Assembly (NCBI RefSeq): GCF_000337035.1
Contig: NZ_AOJL01000060.1
Coordinates: 303,072-367,071 of the forward strand
Length of the DNA: 64,000 nucleotides
From: Halorubrum coriense DSM 10284
GTDB taxonomy: Archaea > Halobacteriota > Halobacteria > Halobacteriales > Haloferacaceae
Reading direction: 5' to 3'
Translations under genes and position numbers: made by a program
Shown here: piece after piece, positions 25,740 through 35,686 of the stretch
Numbering within the stretch: position 1 is the first letter of the stretch
Layout: each line of letters opens with the position of its first letter
The notes under the pieces: model-generated
The model's input: the letters and a program-made list of their open reading frames with translations, nothing else
Told to the model about the DNA's origin: nothing
Database searches by the model: none

Positions 25740-25771
25740 CGCCCGCGTGCGTACGACCGATAGAACAGATA

Positions 25772-27481
25772 GTGACCCTCCGTCCATCCGACACGTCGAC
25801 GCCGGACCGCGGCGGCGACGAGGGCGACACCCCCGGGGTCGACGACCGGAGCACGGCCGACGCACCGACCGACGACGCCGAGCGATCGGCTCGGCCGACG
25901 GGACGCGTCGGGGGCGGAGCGGCGTCGGGCGGCCCCGAGACCGCCGACCACGCGTCAGAGGCGGTCGACCCGTCGCCCGGGGGCGGGCGCTCCTCCGGAG
26001 AGGGGCGGTCGCCCGAGGCGGACCGGTTCCTGCTCGCCGTCGCCGTGGACGGCGAGGTGCTGTTCGCCGGGCCGTCGGTCCCGGACGTCGTCGGCGTCGA
26101 GCGCGACGCGCTCGTCGGGAGCGACCTCCTCGACCGCGTCCACCCGAGCGACCGCGACCCGGTGGCCGACGCGCTGTCGGCGGTCGCGACGACCCGGACG
26201 GTCACCCACCGCGTCCGCCGCGCGAGCGGCGGGTACGCGTGGGTCGAGTCGGTCGTCGACGAGGAGCTCGCCCCGGAGTTCGGCGGGCGGATCGTCACGG
26301 TCCGCCGCGTGGACGTCGACCGGACCTTCCCGGAGCGCTACCGCGCCTTCCTCGAGTACGGCAGCGACCTCGTCACGGTCGTCGACGACGACGGCCTCAT
26401 CGTCTACGAGAGCCCCTCCGTCGAGGAGGTGCTCGGCTACGAGCAGGGGTCGACCGTCGGGCGCTCCCCGCTCGGGTACGTCCACCCGGACGACCGCGAA
26501 CGCGTGACGGAGCGGTTCTATCGCGCGCTCAACGAGCCCGACGCGGCGCCCACGCTGGAGTACCGCTACCGCGCCGCCGACGGCGACTGGGTCTGGCTGG
26601 AGTCGCGGACGCGCTCGCTGCCGGCCGACAGTCCGGTCGGCGAACTGCTCGTCAACTCCCGCGACGTCAGCGCGCGGAAGGCCCGCGAGCGGCGGCTCAC
26701 CGACCGCAACGAGCGGCTCGACCGCTTCGCGAGCATCGTCTCGCACGACCTCCGGAACCCGCTGTCCGTGATCCGCGGGTCGATGGAGATGGCGCGGCTG
26801 CGCGGCGAGACCGACCCCCTCGAACGGGGGGAGCGCGCCGTCGACCGGATCGACCAGCTCGTCTCGGAGCTGCTCACCCTCGCCCGACAGGGGACCGGGA
26901 TGGACGATCCCACCCAGTTCGCGCTCGCGAGCGTCGCCCGCGACGCCTGGGAGACCGCCGCCGAGGGCGACGCCGACGCGGAGCTGGTCGTCGCCCGCGA
27001 CGCGCGGGTGTACGGCGACCGGGGGCGGATGCGACAGGCCCTCGAGAACCTGTTCCGCAACGCGACCGAGCACGCGCGGCCGCCCGACGCCGCGGGCGAG
27101 TCACCCGGCGACGACGCCGCGGACGGGACGCGGGACGACGCCGCGGCCGAGGCGTCGGACGACGACCCGCTCACGGTCCTCGTGACGGCCACGGACGGCG
27201 GGTTCCTCGTGGCCGACGACGGGACCGGCGTCGACCCCGACGACCGGGGGTCGGTGTTCGACTCGGGGTTCACCACCCGGGCGGACGGGACCGGGTACGG
27301 GCTCGACATCGTCCGCGAGGTCGTCGAGGCGCACGGGTGGACGATCGAACTCCGCCGCGACGCCGACGGCCACATCGGGCTCCCGGACGGGCGGCGGCTC
27401 CGGCCCCCGGAGGGCGCGTGTTTCGAGGTGTGTGCCCCCGGTCCGGCCGACGCCGACCCGGACGAGCCGTGGATCGACTGA
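25772..27481 (+). CDS. Soluble PAS-PAS sensor histidine kinase
   Basis: A 569-residue cytoplasmic sensor. An acidic, disordered N-terminus (~1-80) precedes two PAS domains (LLAVAVDGEVLFAGPSVPDV and GSDLVTVVDDDGLIVYESPS, the second with a PAC-like VWLESR). The HisKA box is FASIVSHDLRNPLSVIRGSM with the phospho-His. HATPase motifs are the N box ALENLFRNATEHA, G1 VADDGTGVDP and G2 GTGYGLDIVREVV. No transmembrane helix and no receiver domain. The GTG start is chosen because a TATA-like box lies upstream of it. The partner regulator is unknown. Confidence 0.9.
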   Translation: MTLRPSDTSTPDRGGDEGDTPGVDDRSTADAPTDDAERSARPTGRVGGGAASGGPETADHASEAVDPSPGGGRSSGEGRSPEADRFLLAVAVDGEVLFAGPSVPDVVGVERDALVGSDLLDRVHPSDRDPVADALSAVATTRTVTHRVRRASGGYAWVESVVDEELAPEFGGRIVTVRRVDVDRTFPERYRAFLEYGSDLVTVVDDDGLIVYESPSVEEVLGYEQGSTVGRSPLGYVHPDDRERVTERFYRALNEPDAAPTLEYRYRAADGDWVWLESRTRSLPADSPVGELLVNSRDVSARKARERRLTDRNERLDRFASIVSHDLRNPLSVIRGSMEMARLRGETDPLERGERAVDRIDQLVSELLTLARQGTGMDDPTQFALASVARDAWETAAEGDADAELVVARDARVYGDRGRMRQALENLFRNATEHARPPDAAGESPGDDAADGTRDDAAAEASDDDPLTVLVTATDGGFLVADDGTGVDPDDRGSVFDSGFTTRADGTGYGLDIVREVVEAHGWTIELRRDADGHIGLPDGRRLRPPEGACFEVCAPGPADADPDEPWID

Positions 27482-27499
27482 GACCGGGAAGCCACCGCG

Positions 27500-27505
27500 T
27501 TTATT
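27500..27505 (+). promoter_or_regulatory. TATA-like box of the rimI-like gene
   Basis: TTTATT is 29 nt before the GTG start, leaderless spacing, and decides for this GTG over longer frames. Confidence 0.5.
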
Positions 27506-27528
27506 CCCCGCGGCCGCCAATTCGACGC

Positions 27529-28053
27529 GTGAGCGTCGCCGACGTCACGATCCGACGGGCCGACCGCGCCGACCTCCTCACGGTGGTCCGGATCGAGCGC
27601 GCCTGCTTCTCGGACCCGTGGCCCCACGACGCCTTCGAGCGGCTCCTCGACGAGCCGGCGTTCCTCGTGGCGGAGCGGTCGGGCGCGGTCGCCGGGTTCG
27701 TCGTCGCCGACCGGACGCCGAACCACGGCCGCGACATCGGCCACGTGAAGGACCTCGCCGTCCGCCCCGACGCCCGCGGCGAGGGGATCGGGCGGACCCT
27801 CCTGCGGTCGGCGCTGGCGCGGCTCCGCGCGACCGGCGTGGCCGTCGTCCGGCTGGAGGTGCGCGAGGGGAACGACACCGCCCGGTCGCTGTACGCCGAC
27901 GAGGGGTTCGAACCGATCCGGCGGGTCGGCGGGTACTACCGCGACGGCGAGGACGCGCTCGTCCTCGTCGTCGACCTCGCGGAGTGGGCCGACGGGGAGG
28001 GCCCGGGCGGCGGCGCGCGGTCTGGCGGCGACGACGACACAAAGACGAGGTAA
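27529..28053 (+). CDS. rimI: GNAT N-acetyltransferase, RimI-like (N-alpha-acetyltransferase)
   Basis: A 174-residue GNAT domain: VTIRRADRADLLTVVRIER, IGHVKDLAVRPDARGEGIGR with the acetyl-CoA loop (RxxGxG/A), and NDTARSLYADEGFEPIRRVG. It probably acetylates the N-terminus of ribosomal or other proteins, as archaeal RimI/Ard1 homologues do. The last ~20 residues are a disordered charged tail. The start is the GTG 29 nt after a TATA-like box. Confidence 0.88.
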   Translation: MSVADVTIRRADRADLLTVVRIERACFSDPWPHDAFERLLDEPAFLVAERSGAVAGFVVADRTPNHGRDIGHVKDLAVRPDARGEGIGRTLLRSALARLRATGVAVVRLEVREGNDTARSLYADEGFEPIRRVGGYYRDGEDALVLVVDLAEWADGEGPGGGARSGGDDDTKTR

Positions 28054-28126
28054 CGCACCGCACGCCTATCGGCTCGTCGCGCGGGGTTTGCCAAGGCTTA
28101 GTGTCGGGGAGGCCGACCGAAACGGT

Positions 28127-29926
28127 ATGAGTTCGGTTCCCGAGCGATCCGAGATCGACGCCGAGTACAAGTGGGACCTCGACGGCATCTACGCCGACGA
28201 CGAGGCGTGGGAGGCCGCCTACGAGACCGTTTCCGGCCGTGTCGACGAGCTGCGCGACTACGAGGGGCGCGCCGTCGAGGACGCCGCGACCCTCCTCGAA
28301 CTGCTCGAACTGCGCGAGGACATCTTCCGCGAGCTCCGGCAGGTGATGACGTACGCTCAGCTTCGCAGCGCCGAGGACACGCGGGACCAAGAGTATCAGG
28401 CGATGTCGGCGAAGGCGTCGTCGCTCGGCTCCGAGGCGTCGAGCGCGGTCTCCTACCTCGAGCCGGAGATCCAGTCGCTGACCGAGGGGGACGTCGAAGC
28501 GTTCCTCGACGACGAGCCCGCGCTCGCGACGTACGAGCACTACCTCGACGACGTGCTGCGGAAGAAGCCGCACACGCGGTCGAGCGAGGTCGAGGAGGTG
28601 CTCGCCGACCTCTCTGAGGTCACCGACGCGCCGAGCGAGATCTACTCGATGCTGACGAACGCCGACATGACCTACGGCGTCGTCGAGGACCCCGACGGCG
28701 AGGACGTCGAGATCACGCAGGCGAACTTCACGAAGCTCCAGACGAACCCGGACCGCGAGTTCCGCGAGCGCGTCCACGAGACGTTCTACGACGAGTGGGC
28801 CGACGTGCGCAACACGGTCGGCACGTCGCTGGAGAAGGCCGTCCGCGAGCACGTCACGAGCGCCGAGATCCGCGACTACGACTCCGCGCGCGCCGCCGCG
28901 CTCGACGGTTCGAACGTCCCCGTCGCGGTGTACGACACGCTCGTCGACACCGTCGACGACAACCTCGACGTGCTCCACCGCCACGCCGACCTGAAGGCCG
29001 GGGCGCTCGGCGTCGACCAACTAGAGAGCCACGACCTCTACATGTCGCTGACGGGCGATCAGGGCCCCGACGTGGAGTACGAACAGGCCCGCGAGTGGGT
29101 GATCGAGGCGGTCGCGCCGCTGGGCGACGAGTATCAAGAGCGGCTGGCCGAGGGGCTCGACTCGCGCTGGGTCGACGTGTACGAGAACCGCGGGAAGCGC
29201 TCGGGCGCGTTCTCCTCGGGCACGTACGACACCCAGCCGTACATCATGATGAACTATCAAGACGACATCGCCTCGATGTACACGCTGGCCCACGAGCTCG
29301 GCCACTCGATGCACTCGGAGCTGGCGGGCGACGAGCAGCCGTGGCACGACGCCAGCTACGAGATCTTCGTCGCCGAGATCGCGTCGACGGTCAACGAGAC
29401 CCTGCTCACCCACCACCTGCTCGACACGGTCGAGGACGACGAACTCCGCACCCACGTCCTCGACGAGTACCTCGAGCGCTTCCGCTCCACCCTCTTCCGC
29501 CAGACGATGTTCGCGACGTTCGAACAGCGGATCCACGAGCGCGTGGAGGCCGGCGACGCGCTCACGCCCGACGCGTTCGACGAGATCTACGGCGACCTGA
29601 AGGGCGACTACTACGCGCCCGCCGAGCTCACGGGCGGCATCGAGCGCGAGTGGCAGCGCATTCCGCACTTCTACTACGACTTCTACGTCTACCAGTACGC
29701 GACCGGCATCTCCGCCGCGGCCGCCATCGTCGAGCGCGTCCTCGACGAGGGCGACGCGGCCGCCGCCGACTACCGTGAGATGCTGAAGGCGGGCGGCTCC
29801 GAGTACCCGCTCGACGTCGTCGAGCTCGCCGGCATCGACATGGCCTCGCCCGACCCGATCGAGTCCGCCGTCGGCGTCTACGACGAGTACCTCGACGAGA
29901 TCGCGACGCTGCTCGACCTGGAGTAA
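28127..29926 (+). CDS. pepF: Oligoendopeptidase F (M3 family metallopeptidase)
   Basis: A 599-residue cytosolic zinc peptidase. The helix LAHELGHSMHSEL carries HEXXH, and the third ligand Glu lies in ASYEIFVAEIASTVNE. The N-terminus (AEYKWDLDGIYADDEAWEA) and the C-terminal YQYATGISAAAAIVERVLD are characteristic of PepF. It degrades peptides of roughly 6-20 residues. The start is the ATG before SSVPERSEIDAEYKWDL. Confidence 0.96.
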   Translation: MSSVPERSEIDAEYKWDLDGIYADDEAWEAAYETVSGRVDELRDYEGRAVEDAATLLELLELREDIFRELRQVMTYAQLRSAEDTRDQEYQAMSAKASSLGSEASSAVSYLEPEIQSLTEGDVEAFLDDEPALATYEHYLDDVLRKKPHTRSSEVEEVLADLSEVTDAPSEIYSMLTNADMTYGVVEDPDGEDVEITQANFTKLQTNPDREFRERVHETFYDEWADVRNTVGTSLEKAVREHVTSAEIRDYDSARAAALDGSNVPVAVYDTLVDTVDDNLDVLHRHADLKAGALGVDQLESHDLYMSLTGDQGPDVEYEQAREWVIEAVAPLGDEYQERLAEGLDSRWVDVYENRGKRSGAFSSGTYDTQPYIMMNYQDDIASMYTLAHELGHSMHSELAGDEQPWHDASYEIFVAEIASTVNETLLTHHLLDTVEDDELRTHVLDEYLERFRSTLFRQTMFATFEQRIHERVEAGDALTPDAFDEIYGDLKGDYYAPAELTGGIEREWQRIPHFYYDFYVYQYATGISAAAAIVERVLDEGDAAAADYREMLKAGGSEYPLDVVELAGIDMASPDPIESAVGVYDEYLDEIATLLDLE

Positions 29927-30040
29927 CGCCGTCGCCGGGGGGCGGCCGACCCCCTCGACGGACCGGCGCAGTGCGGGCCCCGAACGACCGAGCGGGCGAC
30001 CCAAAGCCTATGATTCGCTCGACCGAACCCGCCCGCCGAG

Positions 30041-30517
30041 ATGGACCGCAGGCTGCTCGCCCTCCCGGGTGCCCTCTTCCTCTTCTTGCTGCTCGCGGAC
30101 CCGAGCGTCGTCGGCTGGGAGGCGACGCTCCGCGCGGGACCGGGGCTCGAACGACACCCGGCCGTGAACGCGACCGACCTCCCCGGGAGATGCGCCGAGA
30201 CCGCCGTCGCGCTCGCCGACGGCCGCAACGTCTCGGTCCGTGGGTATCGAGTCGCCCCCGACTCCCTCGACCTCCTCGTCGAACGCACGTCGGTCTCCGG
30301 GGAGTGGGCGCTCGGCGACGCGAACTGCGCGGCCCGGCTCAGCGGCGTCGACGACCTGCGCGTCGACGGCGAATCGTATCGGGTACTCGGCGAGTACTCG
30401 CGCGAGCGGCTTGACCGAAGCCCGGCGTTCGGACTTGCGAGGCTCGGGAGCGGGCTCGCCGGCGTCGGACTGCTCGCGGTCGGTCTGCTTGCGACCGTTC
30501 ACCGAGAATTCGAGTAA
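30041..30517 (+). CDS. Haloarchaeal membrane protein of unknown function (158 aa)
   Basis: An N-terminal hydrophobic segment (LLALPGALFLFLLLADPSVV, residues 5-25) precedes an extracytoplasmic region with two Cys (GRCAETA and DANCAAR) that could form a disulfide. A second membrane helix near the end (LARLGSGLAGVGLLAVGLLA) is followed by a short cytoplasmic tail. Function not recognised. Confidence 0.72.
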   Translation: MDRRLLALPGALFLFLLLADPSVVGWEATLRAGPGLERHPAVNATDLPGRCAETAVALADGRNVSVRGYRVAPDSLDLLVERTSVSGEWALGDANCAARLSGVDDLRVDGESYRVLGEYSRERLDRSPAFGLARLGSGLAGVGLLAVGLLATVHREFE

Positions 30518-30521
30518 CGGG

Positions 30522-30527
30522 TTTTTT
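30522..30527 (+). terminator. T6 tract after the membrane-protein gene
   Basis: Six consecutive T residues lie 5 nt after the TAA stop, the usual intrinsic termination signal of archaea. It also sits just upstream of repeat element copy A. Confidence 0.5.
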
Positions 30528-30537
30528 GAATGCGGCG

Positions 30538-30800
30538 CGGCGGCGCGTGCCTGCGAGCGGCCGCCTCCGGCGGCCGCGAAGCCAGCACGCGCGAGGGAGT
30601 CAGTCGCCGGAGCGAAGCGACGGCGACTGACGAGGCTGGGGAGGCGTGAGGTGCCGTGCGGTCGCGGTCGGGTGGGACTCAAAGGGGCAGCCGTGAGGCG
30701 GGCGCAGGCGACGCGAGCACCGCAGGGAGCGAACGTAGTGAGCGACCGAGGAGCGCGGCGAGCGTGCGCCCGTCTCACGGCTGGGGCTTTGGAGGTGTCC
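30538..30800 (+). repeat. Dispersed structured non-coding element, copy A
   Basis: Shared blocks in order: GGCGGCGCGTGCC, GCACGCGCGAGG, GAGGCTGGGGAGG then GTGAGG, a GGGACTCAAAGGGGCAG block, GAGGCGGGCGCAGG, CACCGCAGGGAGCGA, CGCGGCGAGCGTGCGCCCG and CTGGGGCTTTGG. GCGCGTGC (30543-30550) pairs with GCACGCGC (30585-30592). A 19-nt helix joins 30688-30706 to 30765-30783 with one G-U pair. Variable palindromes fill the arms: GCGGCCGCC-TCC-GGCGGCCGC and a GTCAGTCGCCG/CGGCGACTGAC arm. No coding frame is shared between copies. Read as a candidate structured RNA. Confidence 0.7.
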
Positions 30801-30897
30801 GCCGAGACGATAGTAACCGCGTACCCCCGAACAACAACGACGACGTACGAGTATCGAGGCGACACGCCTTAGCCCGCGGACACAGTAAGACGTACAT

Positions 30898-31155
30898 ATG
30901 GCCTCCGAGGCGTGCGACGTCTGCGAGCGGTCCGTGCGGATCGCCGGCGGGATCGGCGACCTGTGGAACTTCGCGTTCGAGTCGACGCAGGGGCTGACCC
31001 TCGAACTCACCGACGGCTCGGAGTTCTTCCTCTGTTTCGACTGTATGGAGCGACTCCCCGACGACCACGAGCCGACCGCCGAGGACGTCGCCGACCTCCG
31101 CGAGCGCACCGACCCGGTCGAGGAGGACGGGAACCACTTCTGGCACTGGAAATAA
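30898..31155 (+). CDS. Small zinc-finger-like protein (85 aa)
   Basis: It begins MASEACDVCERSVRIAGG and has CDVC near residue 6 and CFDC near residue 47, four Cys suited to bind one zinc. The end (EEDGNHFWHWK) is unusual in carrying two Trp and two His. It resembles small uncharacterised haloarchaeal CxxC proteins. Function unknown. Confidence 0.75.
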   Translation: MASEACDVCERSVRIAGGIGDLWNFAFESTQGLTLELTDGSEFFLCFDCMERLPDDHEPTAEDVADLRERTDPVEEDGNHFWHWK

Positions 31156-31203
31156 CGGAAGTTCGGGGAGTCCCTCACCGAATAGAAGAGCGAAACCGCC
31201 GCG

Positions 31204-33582
31204 TCAGTCCGCCTTCGATTCCTCGCCCGCGGGCTCGTCGATCTCCGGCGTCGAGGGGTTCGGTTCGACGCCCGTGTCCGCCGGCGTCTCCGTCGTGTCG
31301 GTGATGTCGTTCTTCCGCGCGCCCCCGCCGAACAGGCGGTCGAGGATGCCGCGGTCGCTGCGCTTCTCCGCGAGCAGCACGGAACACTCCACCTCGTTGA
31401 GCACGTCCAAGACGAGCGATCCGCTGACGAGCCGCGAGAGCAGTCCCTTCTCGGTCGCGCCGACGATGAGCATCGTGGCGTCGCGGGCGGCCCGCTCGAT
31501 GCTCGTCTCGACGTCGCCCGTCTCGATCCGCAGCGAGGCGTCGGAGAGGTCGTGGGCGTCGGCCCACTCGGAGAGGAACGCGCGCCCCGCCGCCTCCTCG
31601 CCGGGCTCCGCGACGTGGAGCAGCGTGACCTCGCCGCCGAACTCGGTCTGGAGCATCTTCGCGACCGCGCCGGAGAGGTCGGAGGCCGGTCCGCCGGCGG
31701 TCGGGACGAGGATCCGCGAGGCGTCGAAGCCGCGGTCGCGGAACACGAGGAAGTCCGAGGGGAGCGAGTACGCCAGCTCGTCGACGGCGGACTCGGCGCG
31801 CCCCGGCGCGCCGTGAGAGTCCTCGCCCCAGCCCATCACGGCCATGTCCGCGCCGTAGGTGCGCGCGGCGTCGAACACTTCCTCGAACACGCGGTGGGAG
31901 AGGACGACGTGGGTCTCGACGTCGACGCCGAACGTCTCGGCGTCCTCGCGGGCCTGATCGAGGAGCCCGTGCGCCGCCTCGTGCGCGCCGCGGTCGCGCG
32001 CCGCCTCCAGCGACGTCTGGTCGGGGACGTTCGCGATGTTGACCGCGACGACGGTCCCGTCGCGCTGTTTGGCGATGGCGGACGCGAGCGTGATCAGGTG
32101 TTTCTCGGTCGCGGGGTTCGCGAGCGGCACCATCACACGGTAGTCGTCGCCGCTCGGCTGGACCGACGTCGCGGCCGACACGGCCGCCTTCGGCAGTTCG
32201 TCGGAGCGGTCGAGGATCCACGTCCCGAGCACGCCGCGCGACTCCACTTTCCCGCGGGCGTACAGCAGGTACCAGAGCAGCGCGAAGGCGACGAGGCCGC
32301 CGGAGATGGCGATGATCCGCGGCTCGATGTAGATTATCAGCGCGAACGACGACACCGCGCCGATTATCGGTACGATCGGGTACAGCGGGACCTCGAAGTC
32401 GGGGTCGTACCCCTCGACGCCCGACTCGCGCATCACGATGAGCGCGATGTTGAGCAGCCCGTAGACGACGAGGTGAAGCACGGAGCCCATCGTCGACAGC
32501 GACTCGACGCTCCCCGCGACGAGGAAGAGGAGGATGAGCGCGCCGGTGAGCGCGATCGACTTGTACGGCGTCCCGAACCGGTCGTGGATCTCGTTGAGCG
32601 AGGGCGTGACGATCTTCTCGCGGCCCATCGCGAAGTTGATCCGCGACGACGAGAGGATGGACGCGTTCGCCGAGGAGGCGGTCGCGAGCAGGCCGCCGAT
32701 CAGGAGCATTCCCGCCCCGACCGCGCCGAGCGAGAAGCCGAATATCTCGTAGTTGCCGAAGAGGAGTCTGGCGGCGTCGACCACCGCGGTCTCGTTGTTC
32801 GCGACGAGTTCGTTCGGCACCGCCGCGAGTAGCACCAGCAGGAACAGCGCGTAGACGACCGTGACGATGACGACCGACCCGAGCACCGCGAGCGGGAGGT
32901 TGCGGCCGGGGTCTTTGATCTCCTCGGCGACCGAGGTGATCTGGACGAAGCCGAGGTACGAGACGAAGATGACCCCCGTCACCGGGAGGACCTGGCTCGT
33001 CGTGCCCGGCGGCGCGAGGGGTCGCAGCGACGACATCTCGGCGTTCAGCAGGCCGACGACCGTGAAGACGGCGAGGATCCCGAGCAGCGACATGACGATG
33101 ACGATCTGGAGCCCGCCGGTCTCCTTCGCGCCGAAGTAGTTGACCGCGATGAAGAGCAGCGCGCCGGCGAGCCCGATCACCTGCGCCGCCTCCAGCGTCA
33201 CGACGCCGAGCCCGATCGGTCCGAGCCCGACGAGCGCGTTGACGTACTCGCCGAAGCCGTACATGTAGAACGCGGAGGCGAACGCGAGCCCGAGCCAGTT
33301 CGCCCAGCCCGCGACGGAGCCGAACATCGGGCCGAGCGCGCGGTTGACGTAGAAGTACGCGCCGCCGGACTTCGGCATCGCCGTCCCCAGTTCGGAGGCC
33401 GACAGCGCGGTGAACAGGGCGATCACGCCGCCGAGGACGAACGTGAACGCCGCGAGCGGGCCGGCGCGGGCGACCGCGGTGCCGGGCAGCACGAAGATCC
33501 CGGCCCCGATCATCGTCCCGATCCCGATCGTAAGCGCCGCGAGCGGACCGAGGTCCTTCGCGAGTTCCTCGTCGCCGCTCAC
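31204..33582 (-). CDS. APC-family amino acid permease fused to UspA domains
   Basis: A 792-residue protein. Residues ~1-440 form a 12-helix APC transporter ([20 protein letters not shown] in helix 1, with the unwound GAGIF, and [14 protein letters not shown]). Residues ~470-760 hold two Usp-like domains ([20 protein letters not shown]; then [20 protein letters not shown] with [20 protein letters not shown]). The tail is acidic and disordered. Such fusions are common among haloarchaeal cationic or neutral amino acid transporters, where Usp domains probably sense nucleotides. Start set at GTG ([16 protein letters not shown]); an in-frame TTG 51 nt upstream, closer to the TATA box, is an alternative. 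Confidence 0.92.
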   Translation of the reverse strand: MSGDEELAKDLGPLAALTIGIGTMIGAGIFVLPGTAVARAGPLAAFTFVLGGVIALFTALSASELGTAMPKSGGAYFYVNRALGPMFGSVAGWANWLGLAFASAFYMYGFGEYVNALVGLGPIGLGVVTLEAAQVIGLAGALLFIAVNYFGAKETGGLQIVIVMSLLGILAVFTVVGLLNAEMSSLRPLAPPGTTSQVLPVTGVIFVSYLGFVQITSVAEEIKDPGRNLPLAVLGSVVIVTVVYALFLLVLLAAVPNELVANNETAVVDAARLLFGNYEIFGFSLGAVGAGMLLIGGLLATASSANASILSSSRINFAMGREKIVTPSLNEIHDRFGTPYKSIALTGALILLFLVAGSVESLSTMGSVLHLVVYGLLNIALIVMRESGVEGYDPDFEVPLYPIVPIIGAVSSFALIIYIEPRIIAISGGLVAFALLWYLLYARGKVESRGVLGTWILDRSDELPKAAVSAATSVQPSGDDYRVMVPLANPATEKHLITLASAIAKQRDGTVVAVNIANVPDQTSLEAARDRGAHEAAHGLLDQAREDAETFGVDVETHVVLSHRVFEEVFDAARTYGADMAVMGWGEDSHGAPGRAESAVDELAYSLPSDFLVFRDRGFDASRILVPTAGGPASDLSGAVAKMLQTEFGGEVTLLHVAEPGEEAAGRAFLSEWADAHDLSDASLRIETGDVETSIERAARDATMLIVGATEKGLLSRLVSGSLVLDVLNEVECSVLLAEKRSDRGILDRLFGGGARKNDITDTTETPADTGVEPNPSTPEIDEPAGEESKAD

Positions 33583-33648
33583 GGCGGGCCACCCCGGGCG
33601 GTTGGGACTCTCCGTGTCTGTATCATACCACAATTCTCTGCTCTGTGC

Positions 33649-33657
33649 GTATAAATA
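33649..33657 (-). promoter_or_regulatory. TATA box of the APC/UspA transporter gene
   Basis: On the minus strand TATTTATAC is centred about 71 nt from the chosen GTG and about 20 nt from an in-frame TTG. Expected transcription start is near 33627, giving either a ~45-nt leader or a TTG-initiated transcript. Confidence 0.55.
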
Positions 33658-33730
33658 CGGTTGATCCGGGCAACGCCGCCGTGGTCGCCTTTCGACCGCC
33701 CCGGCCGGGCTTCCGGACGACCCGGCCGTC

Positions 33731-33768
33731 CGCCGACGAGACCGTGCCGCCGCCGACGAGACCGTGCC
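33731..33768. repeat. Short tandem direct repeat
   Basis: The 18-nt unit CGCCGACGAGACCGTGCC occurs twice with a 20-nt period (33731-33748 and 33751-33768) in the gap before the aminotransferase gene. The remaining gap holds promoters of the flanking genes and nothing else I can identify. Confidence 0.6.
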
Positions 33769-33880
33769 TCCGCCGACCCGGCCGCCGTCGTCGCCTCCCC
33801 GAGCCGACCGTGCCGGTTTTTGAACGGAACACAAGGACCATACCCTCACGCGTCCCGGTACGATCCAACAGGTGGATCCC

Positions 33881-34990
33881 GTGACGAAGAAACGCGAATA
33901 CCGCGACGACTACGACGAGAAGACGCTGTACATCCCCGGTCCGACGGAGGTCCGCGACGACGTCATCGAGGCGATGGCCGAGCCGATGTTCGGCCACCGG
34001 ATGGACCGGATGACCGACCTCTACACCACCATCGTCGAGGACACGAAGGAGTTCCTCGGCACCGACCACGAGGTCGTGATCCTCACCGGGTCCGGCACGG
34101 AGTTCTGGGAGGCGACGACGCTCAACCTCGTCGACGAGCACGTCCTCGTCCCGACCTGCGGCGCGTTCAGCGAGCGCTACGCCAACGTCGCCGAGCGGCT
34201 CGGCAAGGACGTCGACCGGCTGGAGTACGAGTGGGGCGAGGCGGTCAAACCCGAGGACGTCCGCGAGGCGATCGAGTCCGCCGACGCGAAGTACGACATG
34301 GTCGCGGGCGTCCTGAACGAGTCGTCGACCGGCGTGCGGAACCCGGTCGAGGCGATCGGCGACGTGGTCGCGGAATACCCGGACACGTACTTCGCGGTCG
34401 ACGCCGTCTCGTCGCTCGGCGGCGACTACGTCGACATCGACGAGCACGGCATCGACGTCATCTTCGCGTCGAGCCAGAAGGCGTTCGCGATGCCGCCGGG
34501 GCTCGCCGTCGCCGTCGTGAGCGACGACGCCTACGACCGCGAGGTCGAGAAGGGCGACTCCTCGTGGTACGGCGGCTTCCGCCGCACGATCGACTACTAC
34601 GACCGGAAGGGACAGACGCACTCGACGCCCGCGATCCCGATCATGTTGGCGTACCGCAAGCAGATGAAACACATGCTGGAAGAGGGGCACCGGGCCCGCG
34701 ACCGGCGTCACCGCGAGATGATGGAGTACGTCCACGACTGGGCCGGCGAACACTTCGCGATGTTCCCCGAGGCGGGCTACGAGTCGAAGACGGTCGCCTG
34801 CATCGAGAACACGCGGGGGATCGACGTGGCCGCGACCATCGAGGCGGTGAGCGAGGAGTACGACATGGCCTTCTCGAACGGGTACGGCGACATCGGCGAG
34901 GAGACGTTCCGGATCGGCCACATGGGCGAACACACCGTCGAGAGCGTGAAAGAGCTCACCGACGCCATCGAGGACGTCGCCGGCCTCTGA
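33881..34990 (+). CDS. Class V aminotransferase, alanine--glyoxylate / serine--pyruvate type
   Basis: A 369-residue PLP enzyme. The N-terminus [17 protein letters not shown] and [17 protein letters not shown] are typical of AGXT-like class V enzymes. PLP-binding Lys lies in [14 protein letters not shown]. The active-site Asp context is [17 protein letters not shown]. It transfers an amino group between serine or alanine and glyoxylate/pyruvate. Start placed at GTG before [13 protein letters not shown], as in homologues; a GTG 9 nt earlier is also in frame. Confidence 0.9.
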   Translation: MTKKREYRDDYDEKTLYIPGPTEVRDDVIEAMAEPMFGHRMDRMTDLYTTIVEDTKEFLGTDHEVVILTGSGTEFWEATTLNLVDEHVLVPTCGAFSERYANVAERLGKDVDRLEYEWGEAVKPEDVREAIESADAKYDMVAGVLNESSTGVRNPVEAIGDVVAEYPDTYFAVDAVSSLGGDYVDIDEHGIDVIFASSQKAFAMPPGLAVAVVSDDAYDREVEKGDSSWYGGFRRTIDYYDRKGQTHSTPAIPIMLAYRKQMKHMLEEGHRARDRRHREMMEYVHDWAGEHFAMFPEAGYESKTVACIENTRGIDVAATIEAVSEEYDMAFSNGYGDIGEETFRIGHMGEHTVESVKELTDAIEDVAGL

Positions 34991-35029
34991 CCGGGACCAC
35001 GCCGCACAGAATCCGCTTTGCTAGGAGTC

Positions 35030-35317
35030 TCAGTCCCCGTCGCGGTCGGCGACGAGTTCGATCCGGTAGACCCGACCGCCGCCGTCGGTGCGCTCGGCGT
35101 CCACGACCACGAAGGCGCGGTCGCCCACGTCGACGATGTCGCCGGTGTCGAGCGGCTCCCTCGGCCCGTCGTCCGCGTCGGGTTCGCCGCCGTTCAGGGC
35201 CTCCGCGCCGACCCCGAGGGCGGCCTCTCCCCGGTCGATCGCGCGCCGCCAGAAGGCGTCGGAGGGCGGTCGCGGCCCCACCCGCGACGCCAGTTCGCTC
35301 CGCGTGAGTCGTCTCAT
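35030..35317 (-). CDS. Conserved haloarchaeal hypothetical protein (95 aa)
   Basis: It begins with a helical Arg-rich segment (MRRLTRSELASRVGPRPPSD) and ends with a beta-strand-rich domain (DTGDIVDVGDRAFVVVDAER...), like a small OB- or NfeD-like barrel. No metal or nucleotide motif. Function unknown. Confidence 0.68.
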   Translation of the reverse strand: MRRLTRSELASRVGPRPPSDAFWRRAIDRGEAALGVGAEALNGGEPDADDGPREPLDTGDIVDVGDRAFVVVDAERTDGGGRVYRIELVADRDGD

Positions 35318-35386
35318 CGGATTCGCCTCGTCGCGCGCGCCCTTAGCCGGTTCGGATCCCGGCGACGCTCGGGCGGCGTCGAACCG

Positions 35387-35686
35387 CTACAGCCAGAGCA
35401 GCTGCGCGTGGCGCGTCTCGTCGAACTCCAAGACCGCCTCCTCGTCGACGAGCCCCGCCTCGACCGCGACGCCGACCGCCTCGGTGCCGACGATGTTCGC
35501 GACCTGCGCGCGCTGGAGTCCCGCGACCACCTCGTCCGCGGTCGCCTCGACCGCGTCGTCGCCGCCGTAGAACTCCTCGCTCACCGTGATCGTCGCGCGG
35601 CCGTTGTCGTACGTCTCGCCGAGGCAGTCGGCGTCACAGACGGAGACGAGCCGTCCCTCGGCGGTCTCGCGCTCGCGGAGGAGCAT
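35387..35686 (-). CDS. DUF424 family protein
   Basis: A 99-residue protein with the DUF424 layout: MLLRERETAEGRLVSVCDAD, then ITVSEEFYGGDDAV and ANIVGTEAVGVAVEAGLVDE. The family is widespread in archaea and has been linked to tRNA or translation by context, without a defined reaction. Its ATG follows the stop of the TPR gene with no gap, so the two are co-transcribed. Confidence 0.88.
   Translation of the reverse strand: MLLRERETAEGRLVSVCDADCLGETYDNGRATITVSEEFYGGDDAVEATADEVVAGLQRAQVANIVGTEAVGVAVEAGLVDEEAVLEFDETRHAQLLWL

Noticed and set aside
30538..30872. Small proteins encoded inside repeat copies A-C
   Set aside because: The frames differ between copies and have stops at different places, while the nucleotide pairing is conserved; non-coding structure explains the conservation better.
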